Of a DNA stretch of 64,000 bases, positions 46,034 through 54,961 are shown in pieces. The stretch's first letter is position 1. Every line of letters begins with the position of its first letter. This DNA comes from Flavobacterium sp. GTDB taxonomy: Bacteria; Bacteroidota; Bacteroidia; Flavobacteriales; Flavobacteriaceae. Position numbers and translations under genes: made by a program. The notes beneath the pieces are model-generated. The model ran no database searches, was not told the DNA's origin, and saw nothing but the letters and a program-made list of their open reading frames with translations. The stretch lies in contig NZ_JAGIAV010000002.1 in assembly GCF_017744675.1 (NCBI RefSeq), positions 682,001 through 746,000 on the forward strand. Reading direction: 5' to 3'.

Positions 46034-46261
46034 TATCGGCTTAACACAATTTATAAAAACTTAGCCAATGGTTTTAACCTTGGGGACGCAATGATAATCG
46101 CCTTCGTTTGTGTTCCCAAGGTTGAAACCTTGGGCTATATTGACTTACATAATATTGAGCCATACCAAATCTGAAATCAAAAATCGTTAATCCGCGATCT
46201 AAAATAACTGAACTTAATGGCATTACCCAACAAGTTATCGGCTTAACAAATTTTTATAAAC
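46034..46261. repeat. Intergenic hairpin element flanked by imperfect direct repeats
   Basis: A 24-26-bp repeat starting TATCGGCTTAACA occurs at 46034-46057 and 46236-46261; the second copy covers the last codons of the LytTR gene. Between them lies an imperfect hairpin (about 46061-46140) whose arms read AACCTTGGGGACGCAA and TTGTGTTCCCAAGGTT, with an outer TAGCC...GGTT/AACC...GGGCTA extension. The layout suggests a small element inserted with, or creating, a duplicated target. Confidence 0.6.
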
Positions 46262-46948
46262 TACCTCTTTCAATAAAACTTCTCTGCGAGTTCTTGAAAT
46301 AGGTAGTTCTTGTCCTTTTATAAATAAACGTCCGCCAGAAACAGAATCGATATGGGTAACATTTACCAGAAATGATTTGTGAATTCTAAAGAAAATTTCT
46401 GCGGGAAGCGTTTCTTCTAATGAAATCATGGTTTGATGAATAATTAGTACTTTATCCTTAAAATGAAGCTTAGCATAATTTTGCATTCCTTCGATATACA
46501 GAATATCTATCCAGGAAATTTTCTGAAATCCTTCTTCCTGACGCACATATAAAAAAGGATCCAATTGATTTTGTTTTGGAGAATTCAGCATTTGATACCA
46601 TTGCTTTGCTTTTAAAGATGCCTGATAAAAGCGCTGAAAAGTAATGGGCTTTAATAAATAATCTACAACTTGAAGTCGATATCCATCTAAAGCATGTTCG
46701 GAATAAGCAGTGGTAAAAATCGCTAATGGTGGATTCTCTAAAGATTCCAAAAACTCTAAACCGGACAAATAAGGCATATTTATATCCAGAAATAATAAAT
46801 CTATCTGTTTTTCCTGAAGATAGGAAGTAGCTTCCAAAGCCGAAGCGCAAGTAGCTACAACTTCTAGAAAATCAATTTTAGACGCAAAATCCGCTATTCC
46901 GTTTCTTGCTATAGGTTCATCATCGATAATGAGACATTTCATATTCAT
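46235..46948 (-). CDS. LytTR-type response regulator
   Basis: A 237-residue regulator from the ATG at 46948. A longer frame from 47047 would add 33 residues encoded by the intergenic repeat and is rejected. The receiver domain has the acidic pair in CLIIDDEPIARNG, the phospho-Asp in LLFLDINMPYLSG (about residue 54), and a FTTAYSEHALDGY switch region followed by VDYLLKPI. The C-terminal LytTR DNA-binding domain runs from about 135 (YVRQEEGFQKISW, IEGMQNYAKLH, FFRIHKSFLVN). It is paired with the LytS-like kinase gene just upstream. Confidence 0.92.
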   Translation of the reverse strand: MNMKCLIIDDEPIARNGIADFASKIDFLEVVATCASALEATSYLQEKQIDLLFLDINMPYLSGLEFLESLENPPLAIFTTAYSEHALDGYRLQVVDYLLKPITFQRFYQASLKAKQWYQMLNSPKQNQLDPFLYVRQEEGFQKISWIDILYIEGMQNYAKLHFKDKVLIIHQTMISLEETLPAEIFFRIHKSFLVNVTHIDSVSGGRLFIKGQELPISRTRREVLLKEVVYKNLLSR

Positions 46949-46984
46949 GGTTTTCTGTTTCAGGTTTTGTTTTTTGGTTTCCCG

Positions 46985-47253
46985 CAGATTTGGCAGATTT
47001 TTTTCTTTAACCGCAAAGTTCGCAAAGGTTTTACGCAAAGTTCGCAAAGTTTTTATTTTTAAAAGGATGCAAAGATCACTAAGCGTTGCGGATTAAAAAA
47101 ATCGTGCTAATTCGTGCAATTCGTGGCTAAAATAAAATCATTTAATCCTTATGATCTGTGGCTAAAAATTCAACCGCAAAGTACACAAAGCAATACGTTA
47201 AGATTTCGAAGATTAAAAATTCGTGCTCATTTGTGTAATTTGTGGCTAAAAAA
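46985..47253. repeat. Repeat-filled gap between the kinase and regulator genes
   Basis: CGCAAAG words occur in doublets (47012-47027, 47034-47049). A longer unit containing AATTCGTGC...GTGGCTAAA occurs twice (about 47098-47139 and 47216-47253), each preceded by a CGCAAAG block, so a unit of about 119 bp seems tandemly duplicated. No gene is present. Confidence 0.8.
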
Positions 47254-48303
47254 TCATTTCAAATCTAAAACCACTTCAACTGTAAAGTCCGAATCGGTTT
47301 TATGGATATTCAATTTATGTTTTTCGGGATATTGTATTTCCAGTCTTTTCTTTACATTCTCCAAACCTAATCCCTGATTTTTTGAAGGCATTTTGTATTG
47401 TTCCGTATAAGAGTTTTCAATTTTAAAGTTCAATTGATTGTTATGCTGCTTGCAGGACAAATGCACATATCTTTTCTGATCCGGAAGTCTTGAAACATGT
47501 TTAAAGGCATTCTCAATTAATGGGACCAAAAGCAAAGGCACAATTTGAAGCTGTCCATCTTCAATATTCCATTTGCTTTTTACCTCGAGTTCATTTCCCC
47601 ATCTGGTTTCCTCGACAGCAATTAAGTCTTTCAAATATTTAATTTCAAGGTGCAAAGGCACATATTCTTTATTGCATTCGTACAATTGGTATCTCAAAAT
47701 ATCCGAAAACTGAACCAATAAATCTGAAGCCAGCTTTACATCGCTTTGCATCAGAATATGAATATGGTTTAAAATATTAAACATTAAATGCGGATTGATC
47801 TGATCTTGCAAAATCTTGATTTGAGCCTCTAAATGAACTTGTTTCAATTCGGCATGACTTCTTTCGATAGCATTATGTTCCTGATAAAAACGAAGTCCGC
47901 AGGCAGTACTGCTTATTAAAATTGCTGCTGGAATGCTGCCATAAAATTGTGTCCATAAAAATTCAAGTGTACTTAAGTTAGCTTGATCAGGATATACCCT
48001 ACTTCTGGATTCTGGGTTTGAAAAAACAGCATAAATTGTAGCCAAACAAAACGACAAAACAAGCACAACTGCAAAACCTTGCAAGGCAAACAAAGCCATT
48101 TTGTTTTTCTTTAAAGCTCGAGGCAATAATACATCACTTAAAAAATGCGCTAAAGCGGTTGAACAAAATAAAATTAAAATAGACTGAGAAAAAGCAGACC
48201 AAAAACTGTAATCTTCTATTAGCTGTCCCCAAATTGTAAAACCTAACAGACACCAGAAAAAGACTAAAAACATCCAGTGTCTATTTTTATTAATTGCAAT
48301 CAT
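47254..48303 (-). CDS. LytS-type sensor histidine kinase
   Basis: A 349-residue kinase. Four hydrophobic segments span about 10-150, followed by a coiled linker (HNAIERSHAELKQVHLEAQIKILQ) and the His_kinase motif QINPHLMFNILNHIH with the phospho-acceptor His near 172. The ATP-binding domain holds VPLLLVPLIENAFKH and GLGLENVKKRL. This is the usual partner of LytTR regulators, here encoded about 300 bp downstream on the same strand. The signal it senses is unknown; no periplasmic sensor domain is seen. Confidence 0.92.
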   Translation of the reverse strand: MIAINKNRHWMFLVFFWCLLGFTIWGQLIEDYSFWSAFSQSILILFCSTALAHFLSDVLLPRALKKNKMALFALQGFAVVLVLSFCLATIYAVFSNPESRSRVYPDQANLSTLEFLWTQFYGSIPAAILISSTACGLRFYQEHNAIERSHAELKQVHLEAQIKILQDQINPHLMFNILNHIHILMQSDVKLASDLLVQFSDILRYQLYECNKEYVPLHLEIKYLKDLIAVEETRWGNELEVKSKWNIEDGQLQIVPLLLVPLIENAFKHVSRLPDQKRYVHLSCKQHNNQLNFKIENSYTEQYKMPSKNQGLGLENVKKRLEIQYPEKHKLNIHKTDSDFTVEVVLDLK

Positions 48304-48417
48304 CTATAATTTAATTAGAAAATTTAACATCAAAAGTAGCCCTATATTTTTTAACGAAACAGCAAAGAACCCAAAAGATTCTTTGCTGCATAATAGGGAA
48401 AACGATTAAAAATTGTG

Positions 48418-49017
48418 CTATAAGAAAAAATAGCCAACACCGATATTAAATGAATTAGGTTTTGAACTAAAACTTTTACTCACATTATTTAGTCCGCCTT
48501 GATAGGTTAAATCAACCGTAAATTTCCAAACCTCAACACCTGCTCCAACCTGATATCCGATATTAGATTTATCAAATTTGCCATACGCGTTTTTCAATTG
48601 GTTTATTGATGTAAAGTTTTCATCCAAAACATAAGAATATATTCCTCCAGCAAAAACTCTAACATTTATCGTAGAATAATCAATCACTTTATAACCGACA
48701 ACTAAGGGCACTTCAATGCTTTTCCATTTTGCATTTTTAGAAACTGACGAAGTTGTTTCTTCAATTTTGGAAGATTTCTCACTGTAAAGGATTTCATTCT
48801 GAATATAAAATCGCTTATAATCAAATCGAGCCATAACGCCTCCAAAATAGCCCACAGCATATTTTGAACTGAAATCGTCTGAAACTGGCAACTCAGAATA
48901 ATTTGAACCGCCTTTTATTCCCAAATGAACCGGAAATGCAGATTGAGCATTGATTTTAGAAGAAATTAATCCTAATAAGAAAATAGTAGTTAGCAATAAT
49001 AATTTGTACATGTTCAT
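48418..49017 (-). CDS. PorT-like outer-membrane beta-barrel protein
   Basis: A 199-residue protein from the ATG at 49017; the longer frame from 49053 lacks a sensible signal start. A signal peptide (MNMYKLLLLTTIFLLGLIS, ending near NAQS) is followed by strands such as LGIKGGSNYSELP, YFGGVMARFDYKRFYIQNEILYS and a final SFNIGVGYFFL. The GxKGGxNxS start is typical of the PorT/outer membrane protein beta-barrel group. The function is unknown; it lies upstream of the kinase gene and could share its transcript. Confidence 0.8.
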   Translation of the reverse strand: MNMYKLLLLTTIFLLGLISSKINAQSAFPVHLGIKGGSNYSELPVSDDFSSKYAVGYFGGVMARFDYKRFYIQNEILYSEKSSKIEETTSSVSKNAKWKSIEVPLVVGYKVIDYSTINVRVFAGGIYSYVLDENFTSINQLKNAYGKFDKSNIGYQVGAGVEVWKFTVDLTYQGGLNNVSKSFSSKPNSFNIGVGYFFL

Positions 49018-49165
49018 GATAATAGTTTTTATTAATTTGATGCAAAGGAGCACAAACCATAAGCGCTATTAAAATTAGTTTGATGAACTACATTGTTGTT
49101 TTGACCAACGGAATTTACAAATACAGTTTCAAGAAGTATCTAACTGCAATTCTCGAATTGACTAA

Positions 49166-50050
49166 TTACTTTACCTTCTCGCCCAATTCTTTTTTATACA
49201 ATTCGATATTTGCAGCTGTTTTTTCGTCCATTTCTGGTTCCTTAATATCGGTATGCTTTTTCATTTCTTCCCAAATAATTTTAGCTACAATATAGCGTGA
49301 CATCTCCTTATCGTCTGCAGGAACAATGTACCATGGCGCGTGCAGAGTCGATGTTTTATTGATTGCTTCTTCATAATATTTCATATACTCGTCCCAATAG
49401 CCGCGCTCTTTCAAGTCTCCAGGCGAAAACTTCCAATTGTGTTTTTCTTCTTCCAGACGTCGCAGTAAACGCTGGCGCTGTTCTTCCTTGCTCAAATGCA
49501 AATAGAACTTCATTACAATTGTGCCATTCTGGCAAATATGCTTTTCAAAATTATTGATCTGTTCAATTCTATTTTTCCAAAAATCAGGCGTTAAATCATC
49601 AACCGATTCAATCCCTGGCAAGTTTTCACCTAAAATATACTCAGGATGCACGCGAGTCACCAAAACATTTTCGTAATGCGTTCTATTAAAAATCGCAAAC
49701 TTCCCTTTTTCTGGAAGCGCAATATAATGGCGCCATAAATAATCATGTTCTAATTCTGTCGAAGTCGGCGTTTTAAAACTATGCACCACTACTCCACGCG
49801 GATTAAATTCTTTAAAAACTTCCCGAATCAAACTATCTTTCCCCGAAGTATCCATTCCTTGAAGGCAAATCAAAACCGAATATTTGTTGTGCGCATACAT
49901 AACATCTTGCAAATCGCTCAATTTGGCTTGTACTTTATCTAATTTTTCCTCTTTTTCATCGTCATCTGCTTTTACCGACAATAAAGTCGGAATGTCTTTG
50001 AGCTTAATTTTTTCTACAACTTTAAAATCTTTCGGATCTATTGATTTCAT
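49166..50050 (-). CDS. Polyphosphate kinase 2 family protein (PPK2 class III-like)
   Basis: A 294-residue kinase that uses polyphosphate to phosphorylate nucleotides (AMP or ADP). Walker A GMDTSGKDS is at 65-73, FNRTHYENVLVTRVHP at about 121-136 holds the Walker-B-like region (Asn in place of Asp, as in class III members), and a FLHLSKEEQRQRLLRRLE helical lid lies near 183-200. The N-terminal 50 residues are helical. One-domain length fits class I/III enzymes. Its gene diverges closely from the next plus-strand gene (95 bp). Confidence 0.92.
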   Translation of the reverse strand: MKSIDPKDFKVVEKIKLKDIPTLLSVKADDDEKEEKLDKVQAKLSDLQDVMYAHNKYSVLICLQGMDTSGKDSLIREVFKEFNPRGVVVHSFKTPTSTELEHDYLWRHYIALPEKGKFAIFNRTHYENVLVTRVHPEYILGENLPGIESVDDLTPDFWKNRIEQINNFEKHICQNGTIVMKFYLHLSKEEQRQRLLRRLEEEKHNWKFSPGDLKERGYWDEYMKYYEEAINKTSTLHAPWYIVPADDKEMSRYIVAKIIWEEMKKHTDIKEPEMDEKTAANIELYKKELGEKVK

Positions 50051-50145
50051 ATCTTTTTCAATTTTTGTCTTATAAATATAGTAATTTTACGAATTCCGAT
50101 CGGTATCGGAACTGCTATTCATTGCAATATTCAATAGAAAACTTC

Positions 50146-50982
50146 ATGGAAAAATTCACATTAGAAATATTATTTCAAATTATCGGAATCGGTTCTGCAT
50201 CAGGATTATTTTTCAATAACAATTCACTTTACGTAATTGGCGACAACAGCGGATTTCTGTACGAATACAATATCGAAAACAAACAATTAAACCAACATGC
50301 TTTAATTGACAATCCGACGCAAAATATTCCGAAAAACCTAAAACCCGATTTCGAATCTCTAACACATCATAATGATACATTGTATGTTTTTGGCTCTGGT
50401 TCAACCGAAAATCGAAACAAAATGATTGAGTTTGATATGAAATCAAAAACCGTTTTACAAAAAAATAATTTAGTCGATCTGTATGCGGTAATGCAGAATT
50501 TCAGTGAAATAAAACCAAAAGATTTTAATCTGGAGGGTGCTATTTTTGATGGAGAAAACTGGTATTTATTCAATCGCGGAAATGGCGTAACCAACAAAAA
50601 CACCATTTTTACGATTCATGCCAAAAATCTCGGAGAAGAATTTGCCTTGATTTCTGTCAATTACAAACTTCCAAAAATAAAAGGCGTTCGCTCCAGTTTT
50701 ACAGATGCCATTTTGGTCGATGATAAAATCTATTTCCTTTCAACCGCAGAAGACACCAAATCTACTTACGATGACGGCGAAATCTTAGGAAGTTTTATCG
50801 GAAGAATCGACGTGAAAACCATGAAAATAGATTTCACCCAAAAAATTACAGCAACCAATAAATTTGAAGGCTTAACTCTTTACAAAAAAGAAAATAATAA
50901 AATAGAGTTTTTACTTTGCGAAGACAATGATACAGAGGTTTTAGAAACTAAGATTTATAAATTAACGTTGCCGATTAAATAA
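50146..50982 (+). CDS. Propeller-like protein, function unknown
   Basis: A 278-residue protein from the ATG at 50146. A longer frame from 50041 overlaps the ppk2 start and is rejected. Beta-strand blocks carry acidic turns in the order SASGLFF (about 18-24), GDNSGFLYEY (about 33-42), DFESLT (about 68-73), LEGAIFDG (about 127-134) and KFEGLTLY near 243, suggesting a five- or six-bladed propeller. There is no obvious signal peptide, unlike the product of 11430-12359, which has the same motif order. No enzyme residues are recognised. Confidence 0.65.
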   Translation: MEKFTLEILFQIIGIGSASGLFFNNNSLYVIGDNSGFLYEYNIENKQLNQHALIDNPTQNIPKNLKPDFESLTHHNDTLYVFGSGSTENRNKMIEFDMKSKTVLQKNNLVDLYAVMQNFSEIKPKDFNLEGAIFDGENWYLFNRGNGVTNKNTIFTIHAKNLGEEFALISVNYKLPKIKGVRSSFTDAILVDDKIYFLSTAEDTKSTYDDGEILGSFIGRIDVKTMKIDFTQKITATNKFEGLTLYKKENNKIEFLLCEDNDTEVLETKIYKLTLPIK

Positions 50983-51055
50983 ATCGTAACATTTTTCTTA
51001 AAATTGCGTCTTTTATACCAAAATCAAATAACTTAAGATAACCAATTTTAAAATA

Positions 51056-53212
51056 ATGATCAGAAAAACCGCTTTCGCTCTTTTAGTTTTTATTACAAGT
51101 CAAGCCTCACAAGCTCAGTACAAATATCCTACGACTCCTGAACGTCCTGTTGTAGATGACTATTTTGGAACAAAAATCACAGATTCATACAGATGGCTTG
51201 AAGACATGAACAATCCTGAAGTTCAAAAATGGTTCAAAGACGAATCGGATTATACCAATTCTATTGTGAAAACAATTTCTGGACGTGATGTTCTTTTTAA
51301 TAGAATAAAAGAAATTCAAGCTTTGGGTGGAGATCAATACGGATATATTAGACAGGTTGGTGATATTTTCTACTACACAAAAAATAAAAAGCAAGAAAAC
51401 ATATATAAGTTGTATTTCCGTAAAAACAGAAATGGAGCTGAAATTTTACTATTAGATCCAAATACAATTGCTAAAGGTGCAACTATTACCAATTTTAATA
51501 TTAGTCCTGATAATAAAAAATTAGCTATAACCATATCTGAAGGTGGTGCAGAAGTTTGCGACCTAAAAATTATGGATCTCGAATCGAAAAAATTCCTTTC
51601 AGATAAACTTACGCCTGTTTGGAGCGAATTTCCTTTTGAATTTACTCCAGACAGTAAAGCCATAACATATACACAAATGGCTACGAGAGATAATACAAGT
51701 GATGATTTTTTGAAGAACATGAAAGCTTTTTTACATGTTATTGGCACTGATCCAAAAACAGATAAAATATTGGCTTCAAAAGAAAACAATCCTGAATTAG
51801 GAATTCTAGCTGCACAATTTCCTTATGTTAAATTACCTGATGATTATTCGTATATTATTTTAGATATTGGATCTACAAAAAATGAAGAATTCTCATTTTA
51901 TGCTCCATTCTCAGAATTAGGAAAATCAAAAATTAATTGGAAACCATTAGTAAAATTTGAAGATGATGTAACAGATAGTCAAATTATTGGTGATAAAGTT
52001 TTTTTTCTTACTCATAAAAATGCTCCTAATTACAAACTGGCATATACAAGTCTAAAAAATCCAGATTTTAATAATCCAACGATTCTTGTTCCAGAAAACG
52101 ATAAAGTTATACGAAGATTAAGAAAGTCTAAAAACTTCATTTTCTATAATTTGAGCGACGGAATCAATCAGGAAGTTTTTCAAGTTAATGCCAAAACTTT
52201 AGAAATCAAAAAAATTCCACTTCCAGCGGGTTCTAATGCATCATATCCATTAAGTCCACGTCAAAACGATAACATGATGCTGTTTAACAATGGCTGGGTT
52301 ACACCTTCTACTGATTATGATTATGACGCCCAAACTGGCAAATTAGAAAAAAGCAAAGAATTAACCGCTAATGGTTCTTTTCCTGACTTTAGCAAAAATT
52401 ATATTGTAAAAGAAGTAGAAGTACCAAGTCACGATGGCGTAATGGTACCCTTATCTATTATTTATCCTAAAAATATAAAAATGGATAGTTCAACACCCTG
52501 CTATATTACAGGATATGGAGCATATGGAATTAGTCAGTATCCTTATTTTGTAGGTCCAAGTTTAATGACACTATTGGAACAAAATACTATTGTTGCATTT
52601 GCCCATCCCCGCGGAGGAGGCGAAAAAGGCAATCAATGGCACTTAGATGGGATGAAAGCTAAAAAGCCAAATACTTGGAAAGATTTTATTGCTTGTTCAG
52701 AATATTTGGTAAAAGAAAAATATACTTCTAAAGAAAAACTTATTGGAAATGGAGTAAGTATGGGAGGTGTATTAATTGGAAGAGCAATTACAGAACGTCC
52801 CGATCTTTATAAAGTAGCACTGGTTGAAGTAGGTTGTACCAATGCAATTCGAATGGAAACTTCTCCAAATGGAGCAAATCAAATTCCAGAGATCGGAACT
52901 TTAAAAAATGAAGAAGATGTGAAATATATTTTAGAAATGGATTCGCAAAGCAAAGTGAAGAAAGGCGAAAAATATCCAGCTACTTTCATTCGTACAGGAA
53001 TTAATGATCCTAGAGTTGCACCATGGGAACCTGGTAAGTTTGCTGCAATATTGCAAAATTATAATAGCTCAGAAAATCCAATTTTGTTACACGTTAACTA
53101 TGCCAACGGACATCATTCAAGTGACTTAGATGTTACTTACGGTGATGAAGCAGACATGTGGGCATTTGCATTATGGCAGGTTGGAAACACTAAGTTTCAG
53201 CTTAAAAAGTAA
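51056..53212 (+). CDS. Prolyl oligopeptidase family serine peptidase (S9)
   Basis: A 718-residue exported peptidase. A signal peptide ends near AQYKYP (about 22). The N-terminal motif DYFGTKITDSYRWLEDMNNPEV is typical of S9A enzymes, followed by a seven-bladed propeller (about 80-430). The catalytic domain has the nucleophile in NGVSMGG (Ser near 567), the acid in GINDPRVAPWEPGKF (about 645) and the His in NGHHSS (about 685). It would cut short proline-containing peptides in the periplasm. It is a monocistron with its own terminator. Confidence 0.95.
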   Translation: MIRKTAFALLVFITSQASQAQYKYPTTPERPVVDDYFGTKITDSYRWLEDMNNPEVQKWFKDESDYTNSIVKTISGRDVLFNRIKEIQALGGDQYGYIRQVGDIFYYTKNKKQENIYKLYFRKNRNGAEILLLDPNTIAKGATITNFNISPDNKKLAITISEGGAEVCDLKIMDLESKKFLSDKLTPVWSEFPFEFTPDSKAITYTQMATRDNTSDDFLKNMKAFLHVIGTDPKTDKILASKENNPELGILAAQFPYVKLPDDYSYIILDIGSTKNEEFSFYAPFSELGKSKINWKPLVKFEDDVTDSQIIGDKVFFLTHKNAPNYKLAYTSLKNPDFNNPTILVPENDKVIRRLRKSKNFIFYNLSDGINQEVFQVNAKTLEIKKIPLPAGSNASYPLSPRQNDNMMLFNNGWVTPSTDYDYDAQTGKLEKSKELTANGSFPDFSKNYIVKEVEVPSHDGVMVPLSIIYPKNIKMDSSTPCYITGYGAYGISQYPYFVGPSLMTLLEQNTIVAFAHPRGGGEKGNQWHLDGMKAKKPNTWKDFIACSEYLVKEKYTSKEKLIGNGVSMGGVLIGRAITERPDLYKVALVEVGCTNAIRMETSPNGANQIPEIGTLKNEEDVKYILEMDSQSKVKKGEKYPATFIRTGINDPRVAPWEPGKFAAILQNYNSSENPILLHVNYANGHHSSDLDVTYGDEADMWAFALWQVGNTKFQLKK

Positions 53213-53230
53213 AATCACAAAATATAATTT

Positions 53231-53275
53231 CAAAAAATCTGTAGAAGTAACTTAGTCCTTCTACAGATTTTTTTT
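53231..53275 (+). terminator. Rho-independent terminator of the oligopeptidase gene
   Basis: A long stem AAATCTGTAGAAG/CTTCTACAGATTT (left arm about 53234-53247, right arm 53258-53270), 10-nt loop, T-run. Confidence 0.9.
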
Positions 53276-53374
53276 GCTTTCGCTGAAAAGCAAAAATGAT
53301 TATTTTTATTTTTTTTTTCACCCCGTTCCAACCTTTTTATCTTTTTCGCTCTCTATATAAGAAAGACAACAATT

Positions 53375-53911
53375 GTGATAAACGAGACTCAAATAGCAAA
53401 CTGTAAAAAAATGCACCGCGATGCGCAGCGTGAGGTGTACGAATACATGGCACCGAAGTTGTACCGCCTTTGTAAAAGATATTTAAAAAAGGAAGAAGAA
53501 ATTGAAGAAGCACTAGCCGATTCGTTCTTCACTATTTTCACCAAACTAGATCAGTTAAAAGAAGCTTATGCTTTTGAAGCTTGGGCAAAAAGAATAACGG
53601 TGAATCATTGTTTGGCAACGATTAGAAAAGCGACTAACTTTAATATGTATCTCGACGACGTAAAGCGGATTTCTCAGCCTTCTGTTGATGAATTGAATAC
53701 GTTGGAAGAAGAAGATCTGCTTAATTTATTAAACCATATTCCAGACGGCTGTAAAACGGTGTTTAACCTTTTTGTTATTGAAGGTTACGGACACAAAGAA
53801 ATAGCCGAAATGCTAAAGATCTCTGAAGGCACCTCAAAATCACAATTGAATGCTGCTAAGACCAAATTGAAAGAACTGGTTAATAAATTGTATTATCAAA
53901 AAGCAAAATAG
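53375..53911 (+). CDS. ECF-type RNA polymerase sigma factor
   Basis: A 178-residue sigma factor. Region 2 (about 10-85) contains AQREVYEYMAPKLYRLCKRYLKKEEEIEEALADSFFTIF and FEAWAKRITVNHCLATIRK. Region 4 (about 115-172) contains LLNHIPDGCKTVFNLFVIEGYGHKEIAEML followed by EGTSKSQLNAAKTKL for -35 recognition. The start is a GTG at 53375; the ATG 12 codons later (MHRDAQR) is an alternative. The next gene, 2 bp on, encodes its probable anti-sigma factor. Confidence 0.94.
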   Translation: MINETQIANCKKMHRDAQREVYEYMAPKLYRLCKRYLKKEEEIEEALADSFFTIFTKLDQLKEAYAFEAWAKRITVNHCLATIRKATNFNMYLDDVKRISQPSVDELNTLEEEDLLNLLNHIPDGCKTVFNLFVIEGYGHKEIAEMLKISEGTSKSQLNAAKTKLKELVNKLYYQKAK

Positions 53912-53913
53912 TC

Positions 53914-54882
53914 ATGGACAATCAAGATAAATTATTCGATAAAATAAAAGAAGCTTCGCAAAAAGCCGAGTTTCAAGACTTTCCAGGAATGGAAAAAGTC
54001 TGGGCACGCGTTGAAGAAAAACTGGACAAAAAAGAAGATAAAAAAACAATCGCTTTATGGAAAAAAATTGCCATTGCAGCTTCTCTTCTTTTACTGATTT
54101 CTTTGGGATATCAATTTATAAATTCAAATAAGGAAGTTGCAGCAGAAACTCCGAAAGTAGTTTATGAAGAAAAAGAAATCAAGCAAACTCAAGAGCCCGT
54201 TTCAGATCAAAAAGTTGCAACTCCTTCTTCAAACTCTGATATAGTTTCTAGCGAAGAAGCTGTTACAATTTTAGAAAAACAGACTAAACATAAAGAGCGA
54301 GTAGCTATTCAGGAAACCACACTTCCTCAAGCAGAACCTGCGTTGTCTGCGCCTGCGCCAAAAATTGCAGCAGAAACAGCTATGCCAGCACAAGTTTTAT
54401 TAAATGATACTTTTGATGAAGAAGATAATATCTCGTCAAAAAAAGAAGTAACGCCAGATATGGGTTATTCCAATTTTTCTGAAAGAGCTTCTGCAAAAGT
54501 TGCCTATTCTGCCGCTTCGCCAACACAAAAAGCTAAGAAAAATGCTCCTTTGGTTGTTTTTAACGGAAAAGCAATGGCACATAGCGATGATGCAAAGAAA
54601 GACAAAATGATGCAAGAGCAGCTTCCAAATTTACAGCCTGAAAACATGGAGTCTCTTGTAGTTTTGGATGATCCTTTATACATTATTGATGGCATTTATT
54701 ATTCTGAACAAGATTTATTTGGCAAAAATCCAACGAGTCCATATGCGCCTTTGGACAAACAGGAAATAAAAACGATCACTGTTTTGCAAGATCTCGAAGC
54801 TACTTCTAAATATGGCGAACGAGGCAAAAAAGGTGTTGTTATAATCACTACTAAAAACGGAAAACCGGCTTCGAAAAAATAA
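53914..54882 (+). CDS. Anti-sigma-like membrane protein with a plug-like C-terminus
   Basis: A 322-residue protein. The N-terminal 45 residues are cytoplasmic and helical, as in anti-sigma factors. One membrane helix (about 46-68, KKIAIAASLLLLISLGYQF) and a long low-complexity periplasmic linker (about 70-235) follow. The last 75 residues (from LVVLDDPLYIIDGIYY to GKKGVVIITTKNG) copy the pattern of TonB/SusC plug domains: YI-DG, then VL-D--AT--YG-R---GVV-I-TK. The same module appears in the next gene product. A binding or sensing role at the outer membrane is inferred. Confidence 0.85.
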   Translation: MDNQDKLFDKIKEASQKAEFQDFPGMEKVWARVEEKLDKKEDKKTIALWKKIAIAASLLLLISLGYQFINSNKEVAAETPKVVYEEKEIKQTQEPVSDQKVATPSSNSDIVSSEEAVTILEKQTKHKERVAIQETTLPQAEPALSAPAPKIAAETAMPAQVLLNDTFDEEDNISSKKEVTPDMGYSNFSERASAKVAYSAASPTQKAKKNAPLVVFNGKAMAHSDDAKKDKMMQEQLPNLQPENMESLVVLDDPLYIIDGIYYSEQDLFGKNPTSPYAPLDKQEIKTITVLQDLEATSKYGERGKKGVVIITTKNGKPASKK

Positions 54883-54961
54883 TCGAACCACAACAAAACT
54901 TTGTCAAAGCGCAAAACTTTGACAAAGTTAAATCTCAACATTAATTCTAAAACTTATTATC

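Noticed and set aside
46949..47047. N-terminal extension of the LytTR regulator
   Set aside because: Encoded by the CGCAAAG repeat tract; the receiver domain begins right at the ATG at 46948.
49080..49295. Plus-strand frame of 71 codons
   Set aside because: Overlaps the 3' end of the PPK2 gene in antisense and shows no recognisable protein pattern.
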